42,487 nucleotides of DNA from Microbacterium testaceum. GTDB lineage: Bacteria > Actinomycetota > Actinomycetes > Actinomycetales > Microbacteriaceae. This document shows positions 23,107-32,308 of the stretch, one piece after another. The notes below the pieces were generated by a model. That model was not told the DNA's origin, did not search any database, and was given only the letters and a program-made list of their open reading frames with translations. Location of the stretch: positions 1 to 42,487 of the forward strand of contig NZ_LDRT01000035.1 in assembly GCF_001476655.1 (NCBI RefSeq). The letters run 5' to 3'. A program made the translations under genes and the position numbers. The first letter of the stretch is position 1, and every line of letters begins with the position of its first letter.

Positions 23107-25263
23107 ATGACGACGACGCAGCCCACCGCCACCGGCGCAGAGCCCACCCTGGCGTGGGGCAACGACTCGGTGACACTGACGTTCGACTGGGATGCCGAAA
23201 GCCCCGTCGCGTGCTCCGCCGTCACGGTCGCCGGCCACACCGTGCCCGTCCACCGCGTTCCGGCCGTCGAAATCCTCACCGCCGACGCGGGCCACCGACC
23301 CGCGTCCGCACGCCTCGCCCACACCGAGCACGGCGCGCGGTTGCGGTACGTCGACCACCACGAGATCGTCGACGGCGGAACCCGTCGGCTTGTGATCCGT
23401 GAGCGGTCGGGAGACCTCGAGGTGCGCCTCGAGCTGACCGCGCATCACGGGGTCGCCGCCATCACCAGCCGCGTGACGGCGAGCAACGTCGGCGAGGGAC
23501 GCATCGTGCTCCGCGCCGTCGCGTCGTGGGTGGCGGGCTTCACTGCTCGCGACCACTCCGGGGACGCGCTCACGGGGTGGGAGCGTCTCACGGGCACCGA
23601 CGACTGGCTCGGCGAGGGCCGGTGGACCCGCGCTCCCCTGCGCGGCCCCGACTTCGTTCCCCTCGCCGAGCACCTCACCGGCCACAACCCTCGCGGCGCG
23701 CTGTCCGCCGTCTCGACGGGAACGTGGTCCACCGCGCAGCAGCTGCCGACCGGCATCCTCGAATCCCGTGAGGCCTCCCTCGCCCTCGCCTGGCAGATCG
23801 AGCACAACGGCGCGTGGCGCTGGGAGATCGGAGAGGACACCGCCGGCGCCTATCTCGCGCTCTCCGGCCCAACGGACGCCGACTCCGGGTGGAGTCGCGT
23901 TCTCGCCCCGGCCGAGAGCTTCGAGAGCGTCCCCGCGACGCTCGCCTTCGGCCGTGACGCCGTGTCCGCGATCGGAGCCCTGACCGACCACCGCCGGGCC
24001 ACGCGCCGCGCCCATCCCGACAACACCGCGATGCCGGTGATCTTCAACGACTACATGAACACCCTCGACGGAGACCCCTCGACCGAGAAGCTCCTCCCCT
24101 TGATCCGCGCCGCCGCCGAGGTCGGCGCCGAGGTGTTCTGCATCGACGCCGGCTGGTACGACGACTCGGGCTACTGGTGGGACTCCGTCGGGGCCTGGAT
24201 GCCGTCGACCACCCGCTTTCCGGGCGGCTTCGACGAGGTGATCGACGCGATCCGCGCCGAGGGGATGATCGCCGGGCTCTGGCTGGAGCCCGAGGTGGTC
24301 GGCATCCAGAGTCCGATCGCCGACACGCTCCCCGCGGAGGCCTTCCTCCAGCGCAACGGCGAGCGCGTGGTCGAGCACGACCGCTTCCACCTCGACCTGC
24401 GCCACCCCGCCGCGCGCGCACACCTCGACGCCGTCGTCGACCGCCTGGTGTCCGAGTTCGGCATCGGCTTCTTCAAGGTCGACTACAACATCAACCCCGG
24501 GCCCGGGACCGACCTCGACGCCGACAGCGTCGGCGACGGCCTCCTGCGCCACAATCGCGCGCACCTCGACTGGCTCGACGGCGTGCTGGATCGGCATCCT
24601 GATCTCATCATCGAGAACTGCAGCTCCGGCGCGATGCGGATGGACTACGCGATGCTGTCCCGGCTGGCGATGCAGTCGACCTCCGACCAGCAGGACTTCC
24701 GCAAGTATCCGCCGATCGCCGCGAGCGCTCCGATCTCGATCCTCCCTGAGCAGGCCGCCAGCTGGGCCTACCCCCAGCCGGAGATGGATGCCGAGGAGTC
24801 GTCGTTCTGCCTCGTCACGGGCCTGCTGGGTCGCTTCTACGTCTCGGGCCATCTCAACCGCATGAGTGCCGAGCAACGCTCGCGCGTCGCCACCGCCATC
24901 ACCGTCGCTCAGCAGCTGCGCGGCGAGATCGCGACGGCGCACCCGCACTGGCCGCTCGGACTGCCCCGCTGGGACGACGCGTGGCTCGCGCTGGGTCTTC
25001 GCGGCACCGACGGCGACCTCGTCTCGATCTGGCGACGAGGCGGGGCGAACGCCACCACCCTGTCGTTCCCCCACCTCGTCGGTCACGACGTCGAGGTGAC
25101 CCCGGTCTTCCCCCTGGACCTCCCCGCCTGGCACACCGACTGGGATGCCACGACGGGAACCCTCCACGTGCGCGGCACCGATACCCGTCTCGCCGCGCGC
25201 ACCCTGCGTCTGTCGTATCGGCTCCCCGAGGTCGACGACGACGCCCGCACCGGATCGCACTGA
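23107..25263 (+). CDS. Alpha-galactosidase, GH36
   Basis: A 718-residue enzyme of normal GH36 length. After an amino-terminal beta-sandwich domain, the barrel shows MPVIFNDYMNTL, CIDAGWYDD and GLWLEPEVVG. KVDYNINPG near residue 460 carries the nucleophile Asp, ENCSSGAMRMDYAML follows, and STSDQQDF near 525 holds the acid/base Asp. It removes terminal alpha-galactose from oligosaccharides. No signal peptide is present, so it works on sugars brought in by the ABC importer encoded just downstream. GGAG lies before the ATG. The start follows the operator region by about 30 bases, and the next gene begins 23 bases after the stop. Confidence 0.95.
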   Translation: MTTTQPTATGAEPTLAWGNDSVTLTFDWDAESPVACSAVTVAGHTVPVHRVPAVEILTADAGHRPASARLAHTEHGARLRYVDHHEIVDGGTRRLVIRERSGDLEVRLELTAHHGVAAITSRVTASNVGEGRIVLRAVASWVAGFTARDHSGDALTGWERLTGTDDWLGEGRWTRAPLRGPDFVPLAEHLTGHNPRGALSAVSTGTWSTAQQLPTGILESREASLALAWQIEHNGAWRWEIGEDTAGAYLALSGPTDADSGWSRVLAPAESFESVPATLAFGRDAVSAIGALTDHRRATRRAHPDNTAMPVIFNDYMNTLDGDPSTEKLLPLIRAAAEVGAEVFCIDAGWYDDSGYWWDSVGAWMPSTTRFPGGFDEVIDAIRAEGMIAGLWLEPEVVGIQSPIADTLPAEAFLQRNGERVVEHDRFHLDLRHPAARAHLDAVVDRLVSEFGIGFFKVDYNINPGPGTDLDADSVGDGLLRHNRAHLDWLDGVLDRHPDLIIENCSSGAMRMDYAMLSRLAMQSTSDQQDFRKYPPIAASAPISILPEQAASWAYPQPEMDAEESSFCLVTGLLGRFYVSGHLNRMSAEQRSRVATAITVAQQLRGEIATAHPHWPLGLPRWDDAWLALGLRGTDGDLVSIWRRGGANATTLSFPHLVGHDVEVTPVFPLDLPAWHTDWDATTGTLHVRGTDTRLAARTLRLSYRLPEVDDDARTGSH

Positions 25264-25286
25264 TCACACCAACAAGGAGCAATTCA

Positions 25287-26603
25287 ATGAAGAAGCGGTT
25301 CTTCGCCGCGACGGCCGTCACCGCCGTCGCGGCACTCGCCCTGGCCGGCTGCTCGGACCCCGGCGCCGGCGGTGGCAACGCGGCCCCCGCCGACTGGCCC
25401 GCGCAGGACACCAAGCTCGACGGCACCACCCTCACGATCTGGGCGGCGCAGAACTCGAACAAGATCCCCGACAGCGTCGTGAAGGGCTTCGAGGCGGCGA
25501 CCGGCGCCACGGTCGACGTCGTGACGATCCCCGACCCGTACGAGCAGAGCGTGCAGACCAAGGTGGCGACGGGCGACAAGCCCGACCTGGCGTTCTGGCA
25601 GCCCACGGCCTCGCAGCTGACGGCGCTCAACGCGTCGACGAACCTCCAGTCGCTGGACGGCGCCCCCTTCATCGACAACTACACGCCCGAGCTGAAGGAC
25701 ATCACCGGCATCCTGAACGGCACACGCTACGCCGCCCTCATCACGACCCCGGCGGTCGAGGGCGTCTACTACAACAAAGAGGTGTTCGCGAAGGCGGGCA
25801 TCACGAAGACGCCCGGCAACTGGGACGAGTTCCTCGCCGACGCGCGCCAGCTCAAGGCCGCCGGCGTCACCCCGTTCTTCGACTTCGGCGGCGGAACCCC
25901 GTGGGCCACGCAGTGGTGGGTCTCGGTCCAGCTGGCGGACGCCGCCAAGGACGGCCTGTGGGAGCGCGTCAACAAGAACGAGGAGAAGTTCACCGACCCG
26001 ACCATCCAGGGCGCGATCGACACCTATCAGGGCCTCATCCAGGAGGGCCTGTTCAACGCGAACCTCAAGACCGCGACCTTCGAGGACCAGGGCCCCGCCC
26101 TGCTCTCCGGCGAAGCGGCCATGGCCGTTCAGGTCAACTCGTTCTTCGGGCAGCTGCAGTCGCTCGCCGACACGGCGGAGCTCAACGAGAAGATCGGCTT
26201 CTTCCCGATCTCGCCCTCGGGCAACGTGGGCACCTTCATCCCCGACCAGTCGAACGCCCTCGTGGCCTTCAAGACGGGGGATGCCACGCGCGAGGCCGCC
26301 GGACGTCAGCTGCTGTCGTACTGGCTCGGCGATGGCTACAGCGACTTCGTGCAGGCGCAGAAGACGGTGTCGCTGCAGTCCTCGGTGGCCTCGTCGTCGG
26401 ACGTCCCGGAGGCGCTGCTCGACGTCAGCTCGTCCCTGAGCGACTCGGTCGGTTCGATGCAGGCCCTCGCGGTCGCGAACCCCGACCTCTACCTCAACCT
26501 CGGCGACATGATCCAGGGCACCAAGACGCCCACGCAGGTCGCCGACGCCACGCAGAAGCAGTTCGCCGAGCTGGCCAAGGCCATCGGGGCCCCCGGCTTC
26601 TGA
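25287..26603 (+). CDS. ABC sugar importer, solute-binding lipoprotein
   Basis: A 438-residue extracellular binding protein of the carbohydrate uptake 1 (MalE/SBP_bac_1) type. The amino end is a lipoprotein signal: MKKRFFAATAVTAVAALALAG then Cys, with the lipobox LAGC. A Gly/Ala-rich linker follows, then the mature fold (LTIWAAQNSNKIPDSVVKGF, GDKPDLAFWQ, AVEGVYYNKEVFAKAGI, LLSGEAAMAVQ). The frame is open upstream inside the GH36 gene, but the lipoprotein starts at the ATG at 25287 with AAGGAG eight bases before it. It captures the substrate for the two permeases that follow; galactosides are inferred from GH36. No ATPase gene is present in the operon, so a shared MsmK/MalK-type ATPase elsewhere is likely. 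Confidence 0.94.
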   Translation: MKKRFFAATAVTAVAALALAGCSDPGAGGGNAAPADWPAQDTKLDGTTLTIWAAQNSNKIPDSVVKGFEAATGATVDVVTIPDPYEQSVQTKVATGDKPDLAFWQPTASQLTALNASTNLQSLDGAPFIDNYTPELKDITGILNGTRYAALITTPAVEGVYYNKEVFAKAGITKTPGNWDEFLADARQLKAAGVTPFFDFGGGTPWATQWWVSVQLADAAKDGLWERVNKNEEKFTDPTIQGAIDTYQGLIQEGLFNANLKTATFEDQGPALLSGEAAMAVQVNSFFGQLQSLADTAELNEKIGFFPISPSGNVGTFIPDQSNALVAFKTGDATREAAGRQLLSYWLGDGYSDFVQAQKTVSLQSSVASSSDVPEALLDVSSSLSDSVGSMQALAVANPDLYLNLGDMIQGTKTPTQVADATQKQFAELAKAIGAPGF

Positions 26604-26609
26604 TTCCCC

Positions 26610-26637
26610 GGGGCGCCGGGTCTCGACCCGGCGCCCC
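26610..26637 (+). terminator. Intercistronic hairpin after the binding-protein gene
   Basis: GGGGCGCCGGGTC and GACCCGGCGCCCC form a 13-base stem with a very small loop and no proper T run. It lies between the binding-protein gene and the first permease gene. It may stop part of the transcripts or protect the upstream mRNA, giving more binding protein than permease. Confidence 0.65.
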
Positions 26638-26657
26638 CTTCCCGGGAGGAACCACCC

Positions 26658-27596
26658 ATGACATCGACCCTCGAGCGTCCCCGCACGGTGACGCCGCCGC
26701 CGCGATCCCCGCGAACCGCCCCGCGCGGTCGGCACGCGAAGGACCACCCCCTGTGGTTCCTCATCCCCGCGCTGGCGGTGCTGGTGGTGTTCTTCGCCGT
26801 GCCCACCGTCTTCAACTTCGTCTACGCGTTCACCAACTGGTCGAGCTTCAAGAGCTCGATCGACTTCATCGGCACCGACAACTTCGTGTCGCTGTTCTCC
26901 AACGGCTCGCTCGTGAACGCCCTCACGGTGACGCTGATCTACGCGGTCCTGGTGGCGATCTTCCAGAACCTCTTCGGTCTCGCCCTCGCCCTCCTGCTCG
27001 AGCGCGACACCCGCACGAACCGCGCGCTGCGCGTGGCGTTCTTCGTGCCCGTGATCATGTCCGCCCTCGCTGTCGGCTACATCTTCCAGGCGATGCTCAA
27101 ACCCGACGGGGCACTCAACGACATCCTGAGCGCCGTGACCGGGCAGAGCATCGACATCGCCTGGCTCGGCAGCACCACCTGGACGATCGTGGTCGTCGCC
27201 CTCATCCACGCGTGGAAGTGGATGGGCCTGTCGATGCTCATCTACCTCGCCGGGCTGAAGACCATCAACGACGACATCCTCGAGGCAGCCCGGCTCGACG
27301 GCGCCGGATGGTGGACCACGTTCCGCGCGATCCGGTTCCCGCTGCTCGCCCCCGCCGTCACCTTCAATGTCGCGACCGCTCTCCTGGGATCGATGAACGG
27401 CTTCGACATCGTGCAGGCCACCACCGCCGGCGGACCCGGCGGAACCACCGAACTGCTCAACATCTTCATCTTCCGGACGTTCGGCCAGGGCCTGTTCGCC
27501 CAGGCCACGACGATGAGCCTCGTGCTGTTCCTCGTGGTCGCGATCCTGGCCTTCCCCGTGATCCGTTTTCTGCGCAAGCGGGAGGACGTGCTGTGA
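26658..27596 (+). CDS. ABC sugar importer, permease 1 (MalF-like)
   Basis: A 312-residue inner-membrane protein with about six helices (first at LWFLIPALAVLVVFFAVPTV). The EAARLDGAGWWTTFRAIRFPLL loop near residue 215 is the EAA motif that contacts the ATPase. GTDNFVSLF near 70 is usual for MalF-type permeases after the first helix. It pairs with the next gene product to make the channel. GGAGG lies before the ATG. The stop overlaps the start of permease 2 (GTGA). Confidence 0.94.
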   Translation: MTSTLERPRTVTPPPRSPRTAPRGRHAKDHPLWFLIPALAVLVVFFAVPTVFNFVYAFTNWSSFKSSIDFIGTDNFVSLFSNGSLVNALTVTLIYAVLVAIFQNLFGLALALLLERDTRTNRALRVAFFVPVIMSALAVGYIFQAMLKPDGALNDILSAVTGQSIDIAWLGSTTWTIVVVALIHAWKWMGLSMLIYLAGLKTINDDILEAARLDGAGWWTTFRAIRFPLLAPAVTFNVATALLGSMNGFDIVQATTAGGPGGTTELLNIFIFRTFGQGLFAQATTMSLVLFLVVAILAFPVIRFLRKREDVL

Positions 27597-28468
27597 CCGA
27601 GACCATGACCCTGACCACCGGTCGCGCCCGGCGGATCCCCCGGCGGCGTTCGCCGCTCGGCCGCGTCGTGCAGCCGGTGGCGGCGACCCTCGTCGCAGTG
27701 GTGCTCCTCGGCATCCCGTTCCTGCTCACGGTGCTCACGGCCTCCAAGACGCAGGCGGAGGCGTTCGTCCCCTCGCTCGCCCTGCCCTCGGAATGGCACC
27801 TGTTCGACAACTTCGCCACCGTGATCGGGGACGGGCGCATGATCGCCGCCTTCGGGGGCAGCGTCCTGGTCATGGTGCCGGCGGTCCTGGGGGTGCTGAT
27901 CCTGGGCTCGATGGCGGCGTGGATCCTCGGACGCCGACGCTCGCGCGGCCTCGCCTTCGTCTACGCCGTCGCGATCAGCGGGATCGTGCTGCCCCCGGCC
28001 GTCGTCACGATCGTGCTGCTGCTGCGCCAGCTGGGGCTGGCCGGCACGCCCGTGGGGATGATCGGGGTGTACATGGGCATGTACATGTCGACCGTGATCT
28101 TCTTCGTCACCGGCTTCGTGCGCACCATCCCCGTCGAGCTGGAGGAAGCCGCCCGCGTGGACGGGGCCTCGCCGGTGCGGGTGTTCGTGAAGATCATCCT
28201 GCCGCTGCTGATGCCGGTGCTCGCCACCGCGACGATCCTCATCTGCCTGTACATCTGGAACGACGTCTTCTACGCGCTGTTCGTCGTCGGGGGCCGTCTC
28301 GACACCCTCCCGCTGAACCTGTACCAGGTGGCGAGCGCCGGTCTGTACCTTCAGAATTGGCATCTGATCTTCGCCTACATCATTCTGATGAGCCTCCCCC
28401 TGCTCATCACGTTCATGGTGGCGCAGCGCAAGATCATCTCGGGCATCACCAGCGGCGCCGTCAAATGA
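27593..28468 (+). CDS. ABC sugar importer, permease 2 (MalG-like)
   Basis: A 291-residue membrane protein with about six helices. EEAARVDGASPVRVFVKIILP near residue 185 is the EAA loop. The start is GTG at 27593, overlapping the TGA of permease 1 by four bases, so the two are translationally coupled; the frame also runs open far upstream but only as a shadow. The final SGITSGAVK is typical of this subfamily. It completes the importer except for the ATPase. The LacI gene begins 29 bases after its stop. Confidence 0.94.
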   Translation: MTETMTLTTGRARRIPRRRSPLGRVVQPVAATLVAVVLLGIPFLLTVLTASKTQAEAFVPSLALPSEWHLFDNFATVIGDGRMIAAFGGSVLVMVPAVLGVLILGSMAAWILGRRRSRGLAFVYAVAISGIVLPPAVVTIVLLLRQLGLAGTPVGMIGVYMGMYMSTVIFFVTGFVRTIPVELEEAARVDGASPVRVFVKIILPLLMPVLATATILICLYIWNDVFYALFVVGGRLDTLPLNLYQVASAGLYLQNWHLIFAYIILMSLPLLITFMVAQRKIISGITSGAVK

Positions 28469-28497
28469 GGACGGGCACCGCGCACAGACGGAGCGCA

Positions 28498-29427
28498 ATG
28501 GACCCTTCCCGCACGAAACCGGCCACGATCGCCGACGTGGCGGCGCGCGCCGGGGTGTCGGTGCCGACGGTGTCTCGTGTGCTGACGGGTGCCGCCAAGG
28601 TGAGCCCCGCCAAGCGCGAGGCCGTCGAGGCGGCCATCGCGGCGCTCGGCTTCCGACCGAGCGCCGCCGCTCGTGTGCTGGCGTCCCGCAAGGCGCAGGT
28701 GATCGCCGTCATCGCGGGAGACACGTCGCAATACGGGTACGCCGAGACGATCCGCGGCATCGAGGAGGCCGCGCGAGCCGGCGACTACACGGTCATGATC
28801 ACGGTGGTCGAGAGCACCGACGACGACGAGATCGACCGCGCGATCGCGGCGACGCTGTCGCAGCCTCTCGCCGGTGTCTGCGTGCTGAAGTTCGACCCTC
28901 CCGGCGTCGCCGCTCTCCACCGCATCCCGCCATCGCTGCCGGTGGTCGCTCTCTCGGGCGTCCGCGAGCCCGGGCTGCGTCAGGCGGTGCTCGACGAGTC
29001 CCGCGCCGCGGAGGAGCTCACCGACCACCTGCTGGATCTCGGCCACGCGACCGTGCACCATGTCCGGGTTCCGCCGTCGCGCCGCGAGGACGGTCGAACG
29101 ACCGGCTGGCGCCGCGCGCTCAAGCGTCGCGGGGCCGCCGTCCCCCCGGTGAGCGACGCATCGTGGGACCCCCGTTCCGGAATCGAGATCGGTCGACGTC
29201 TCGCCGATGACCCCACCGTCACCGCGGTGTTCTGCGGGAACGACCAGATCGCGATGGGCGTGATCCGCGGGATCGTGGCATCCGGTCGTCGAGTGCCCCG
29301 GCGAACCACGAGCCGGTCATCGTCACGGATGCGCAGATGGGCGAAGAACGCGGCGAGGATCAGCGCCATCCCCGCCCCCACCAGCGCGCCGCCCAGGGTG
29401 TCCGAGAGCCAGTGCGCGTGCAGGTAG
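28498..29427 (+). pseudogene. LacI-family regulator, carboxyl end lost
   Basis: The ATG at 28498 has GGAG before it. The protein begins normally: helix-turn-helix TIADVAARAGVSVPTVSRVL, hinge LASRKAQVIAVIAGD, sugar-binding domain up to CGNDQIAMGVIRGIVASGRRVP near residue 265. Here LacI proteins continue with a DVSVVGFDD strand and 60-70 more residues. Instead the frame enters the antisense strand of the PAP2 gene and ends in about 43 Arg/Ser-rich foreign residues. The missing part holds the last core strand and dimer contacts, so the repressor is probably inactive or altered. Its position at the operon end and the two operators at 23024-23064 suggest it once controlled the hydrolase/GH36/ABC genes. 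Confidence 0.82.
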
Positions 29428-29960
29428 GTGCGGCTGAACGCCATCGCGAGCACCCAGACGACACCCGCGATCCGTACCCACAGGGCGGGGAAGATCACGA
29501 CGGCGACGACCGCGACCGTCGCGGCGTTGGCCGTGTGACCGGAGGGGAAGGACCCATGGTCGGAGATGACGAGGATGTCCTCGGGGCGCGCGCGACCGAA
29601 GGTGTGTTTGAGCACCTGGACCATCGCCGCGCTGCCCACGGACGCGGCGAGGAAGTAGAGCGCTCCCCACCGTCGTCCGACGAGGAACAGCAGGAGCGCC
29701 CCGCCCAGCGGGACCACGAACACCGCGACCCAGTGACCGCCGACGGCATCCATCGTCAGGGCGAAGGCGAGCAGCGCCGGCGACGGCGCCGCGACGAACA
29801 GCTGGTTCCACCACACATCGATCGCGAACGGCGTCGGGCCGCGGAAGAACACCCACGCACCGAGCCCGCACGCGAGGGCGACGAGCACCAGGCCGATGAT
29901 CCCGCGCCCGCGCTCGGAGCGGAGGGTGGGGGTCGACGCGTCGGCGGATTCGGCATCCAT
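28980..29960 (-). CDS. PAP2-family phosphatase with antisense-derived tail
   Basis: The first 220 residues form a complete PAP2 (phosphatidic acid phosphatase type 2) membrane protein with about six helices. All three motifs are present: KHTFGRARP, PSGHTAN and SRTYLHAHWLSD. It would remove phosphate from a lipid phosphate such as undecaprenyl diphosphate or phosphatidate. The normal domain ends near HLRIRDDDRLVVRR. No stop follows: the frame runs on for about 105 residues through the antisense strand of the broken lacI gene to a stop at 28980. The added tail is Arg/Ser-rich and unlike any domain. The start at 29960 (MDAESADAS) is preferred over a GTG at 29990. Catalytic residues lie upstream of the junction, so activity may remain. 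Confidence 0.8.
   Translation of the reverse strand: MDAESADASTPTLRSERGRGIIGLVLVALACGLGAWVFFRGPTPFAIDVWWNQLFVAAPSPALLAFALTMDAVGGHWVAVFVVPLGGALLLFLVGRRWGALYFLAASVGSAAMVQVLKHTFGRARPEDILVISDHGSFPSGHTANAATVAVVAVVIFPALWVRIAGVVWVLAMAFSRTYLHAHWLSDTLGGALVGAGMALILAAFFAHLRIRDDDRLVVRRGTRRPDATIPRITPIAIWSFPQNTAVTVGSSARRRPISIPERGSHDASLTGGTAAPRRLSARRQPVVRPSSRRDGGTRTWCTVAWPRSSRWSVSSSAARDSSSTA
29285..29315. other. Deletion or recombination junction between lacI and PAP2
   Basis: Homology to LacI stops near 29300 on the plus strand, and homology to PAP2 stops at about the same point on the minus strand. Both native stop codons and the space between the genes are missing. No insertion-sequence remnant or direct repeat is visible at the point. 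Confidence 0.7.
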
Positions 29961-30032
29961 CGACTCATGATGCCGCGTCTCCGCTCGCACGGGGACGTCG
30001 GCGCGCGTTCTGCTACTGTTCTCGGCCCGCCT

Positions 30033-31370
30033 TCACGGCGCGAGGCGCTCCACGGTGCGGGGCCGGACGAGGGCCCAGAGCGCGACGACGCCGATCACAG
30101 CACAGCCGACCATGACCGATGCCATGGTCGTGGCGGTGATCCCCGCACCGGCCGACAGCAACCCGACGACGGGCGAGATGATGCCTGCGACGCCGAAGTT
30201 CGCCGCGCCGATGATCGACTGCGCCGTACCCGCCGCTTTCCCGTGGCGGTCGAGCGCGAGCACCTGCGCGCACGGGAAGGTGAAACCGCACGCGGTCATG
30301 AAGAAGAAGAGCGGGACGACGGTGCCCCACAGGCCGAGGCCCAGCTGGTCGGTGACGACGATGGTCCCGCCCGCGAGCACGAGCACGATGGTCGACACCG
30401 CCAGCACCCACTGCGGGCCGAAGCGCGCGGCGAGGCGGGAGGCGATCTGCACGCCGACCACGACCCCCACCGAGTTCACCGCGAAGAGCACGCCGTACTG
30501 CTGGGCGTTGAAGCCGTAGGTGACCTGGAACAGGAACGACGATGCCGACAGGTACGAGAACAGCCCGCTGAAGGCCATCGCGCCGATGATGAGCACGCCG
30601 ATGAAGACGCGGTCACGGAAGACGCTCGCGTAGCGCTGCCAGACCGTCGTGGTGCCGGGGCCGCTGCGGCGCGCGGCCGGCAGCGTCTCGGGGACGAACA
30701 GCACCGCGGACACGAGCATGACCGCGCCGTACACGGCGAGCACCACGAAGATCCCGCGCCAGTCCATGACCAGCAGCAGGGCCGATCCGGCCAGCGGGGC
30801 GAGCACCGGAGCGACGCCCGAGACCATCGCCATGCGCGACAGCATGACCACGAGTCGGCGTCCCCCGAAGAGATCGCGGATGATCGCCGCCGCGACGACA
30901 CCACCCGCCGCGGCTCCCGCCCCCATCAGCACGCGCGCGATCGACAGGGTCTCCAGCGTGGGTGCGAGCGCGGCGAAGACGCTCGCCGCCACGTGCAGAG
31001 CGGTCACCGACAGCAGCGGCAGACGACGACCGACCTTGTCGCTCAGCGGGCCGACGATCAGCTGGCCGAGGGCGAAACCGATCATCGTCCCGGTGAGTGT
31101 GAGCTGGATCGCGGCGGCACTCGTCTGGAAATCCGCCTCCAGCACGGGGAACGCCGGAAGGTACAGGTCGATGGTGAACGGGCCGAGAGCCGTCAGCGCG
31201 CCCAGCACGATGATGTACAGCACGCGGCGGGAGGCGGGGATCGCGTCGCCGGGATGCAGCACGATCGGTGCCGTCGCGGGATTCTTGCCGAGGGTGCGGA
31301 TCGCCCCGGTGGACGAGCGGTCAGGCGGAGAGGTCGGGGGGACCACGGGGAGGGAAGCAGTATCGAGCAC
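30033..31370 (-). CDS. MFS efflux transporter, Bcr/CflA family
   Basis: A 445-residue protein with twelve hydrophobic helices. ALGPFTIDLYLPAFPVLEADF in helix 1 and GQLIVGPLSDKVGRRLPLL (motif A) are typical of the Bcr/CflA drug-efflux subfamily, and RVLMGAGAAAGGVVAAAIIRDL covers the conserved helix 4-5 region. FFFMTACGFTFPCAQVLALD matches the second half. The first 45 residues are a polar cytoplasmic extension. The start is GTG at 31370 with a purine-rich GAAGAGA upstream. Family members export bicyclomycin, chloramphenicol, sulfonamides or small peptides; the substrate here is unknown. It is divergent from the DUF3105 gene, with 229 bases between them and no clear operator. Confidence 0.92.
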   Translation of the reverse strand: MLDTASLPVVPPTSPPDRSSTGAIRTLGKNPATAPIVLHPGDAIPASRRVLYIIVLGALTALGPFTIDLYLPAFPVLEADFQTSAAAIQLTLTGTMIGFALGQLIVGPLSDKVGRRLPLLSVTALHVAASVFAALAPTLETLSIARVLMGAGAAAGGVVAAAIIRDLFGGRRLVVMLSRMAMVSGVAPVLAPLAGSALLLVMDWRGIFVVLAVYGAVMLVSAVLFVPETLPAARRSGPGTTTVWQRYASVFRDRVFIGVLIIGAMAFSGLFSYLSASSFLFQVTYGFNAQQYGVLFAVNSVGVVVGVQIASRLAARFGPQWVLAVSTIVLVLAGGTIVVTDQLGLGLWGTVVPLFFFMTACGFTFPCAQVLALDRHGKAAGTAQSIIGAANFGVAGIISPVVGLLSAGAGITATTMASVMVGCAVIGVVALWALVRPRTVERLAP

Positions 31371-31599
31371 GCGTCTCTTCGTTTCGCAACACGGACAGCC
31401 CGAACGAGTCGGGCTGAGAAAAGGTGGGGGAACATCGAACCTCGAATCGATTCGACATCGTCATACTACCGCGCGGTCCGCGTGTGCCACCATCTCGGCA
31501 TGTGGGTTCTTCCCAGGCCGCGGCCCTATTCATCCGCATAGGCTGGACGAATCGGCCCGAGCCGACGTGTCCCGCCCCGAGAAGAGACGAACACAGCAC

Positions 31600-32307
31600 A
31601 TGACGCCTCCCCCCGAAAAACGCACCAGCGGAAACCCGGCGAAGCAGTCCGAGATCGACCTGACCGTCAAGCAGCAGCGCGAGCAGAAGCGGCAGGCCAA
31701 GCTCGCCGAATACCAGAAAGAGATCGCGCGCCGCAAGCGCGGAAAGCTCGTGTGGTGGGTCGTCGGATCGACCGCGGGCCTGGCGATCATCGGTCTCGTC
31801 GTGGCCTCTTTCGTCTTCGCTCCGGAGCCGCCCACGAGCTATCAGGCCGGCAACAGCACCGGACGTGAGATCGAGGGCGTGCAGACCTTCGAGAACCGCT
31901 CCGATCACGTGCAGGGTGCCGTCACCTACGAGCAGAACCCGCCGGCCGGAGGCCCGCACAACCCGTACTGGCTGAACTGCGGCGTCTACACCGAGCCGCA
32001 GCAGAACGAGAACGCGGTGCACTCCCTCGAGCACGGGGCGATCTGGATCACCTACAACCCCGATGAGGTCGATCAGGCCGGCATCGACGCGCTCAAGGCC
32101 GTCATGCCCTCGAGCTACGCGATCCTCTCGCCCTACCCCGGCCTGGACACGCCCGTCGCGGTGAGCGGCTGGAACCACCAGCTGAAGGTCGACTCCCCCA
32201 CCGACCCCCGCATCGGCGAGTTCTTCACCGAGTACTGGCGCAGCCAGAACGTCCCCGAGCCGAACGCCGCGTGCTCGGGCGCCATCGACGGGCCCGGCAA
32301 GGCCTGA
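31600..32307 (+). CDS. DUF3105 membrane-anchored protein
   Basis: A 235-residue protein. Residues 1-50 are a charged, probably coiled-coil cytoplasmic stretch (KQQREQKRQAKLAEYQKEIA). One membrane helix follows at about 52-74 (WWVVGSTAGLAIIGLVVASF), then a DUF3105 domain outside the cell with HNPYWLNCGVYTEP, NAVHSLEHGAIWITY, ILSPYPGLDTPVAVSGW and a final Cys. His and Cys residues of the motif suggest metal binding, but no function is established. The ATG at 31600 is chosen because homology begins there; the frame is open upstream. It lies one base before the DUF305 gene, a pairing common in actinobacteria. Confidence 0.9.
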   Translation: MTPPPEKRTSGNPAKQSEIDLTVKQQREQKRQAKLAEYQKEIARRKRGKLVWWVVGSTAGLAIIGLVVASFVFAPEPPTSYQAGNSTGREIEGVQTFENRSDHVQGAVTYEQNPPAGGPHNPYWLNCGVYTEPQQNENAVHSLEHGAIWITYNPDEVDQAGIDALKAVMPSSYAILSPYPGLDTPVAVSGWNHQLKVDSPTDPRIGEFFTEYWRSQNVPEPNAACSGAIDGPGKA

Positions 32308-32308
32308 C

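Noticed and set aside
29337..31541. A 734-codon plus-strand frame over PAP2 and the MFS gene
   Set aside because: Low-complexity His/Asp/Glu/Arg sequence antisense to two well-supported membrane protein genes.
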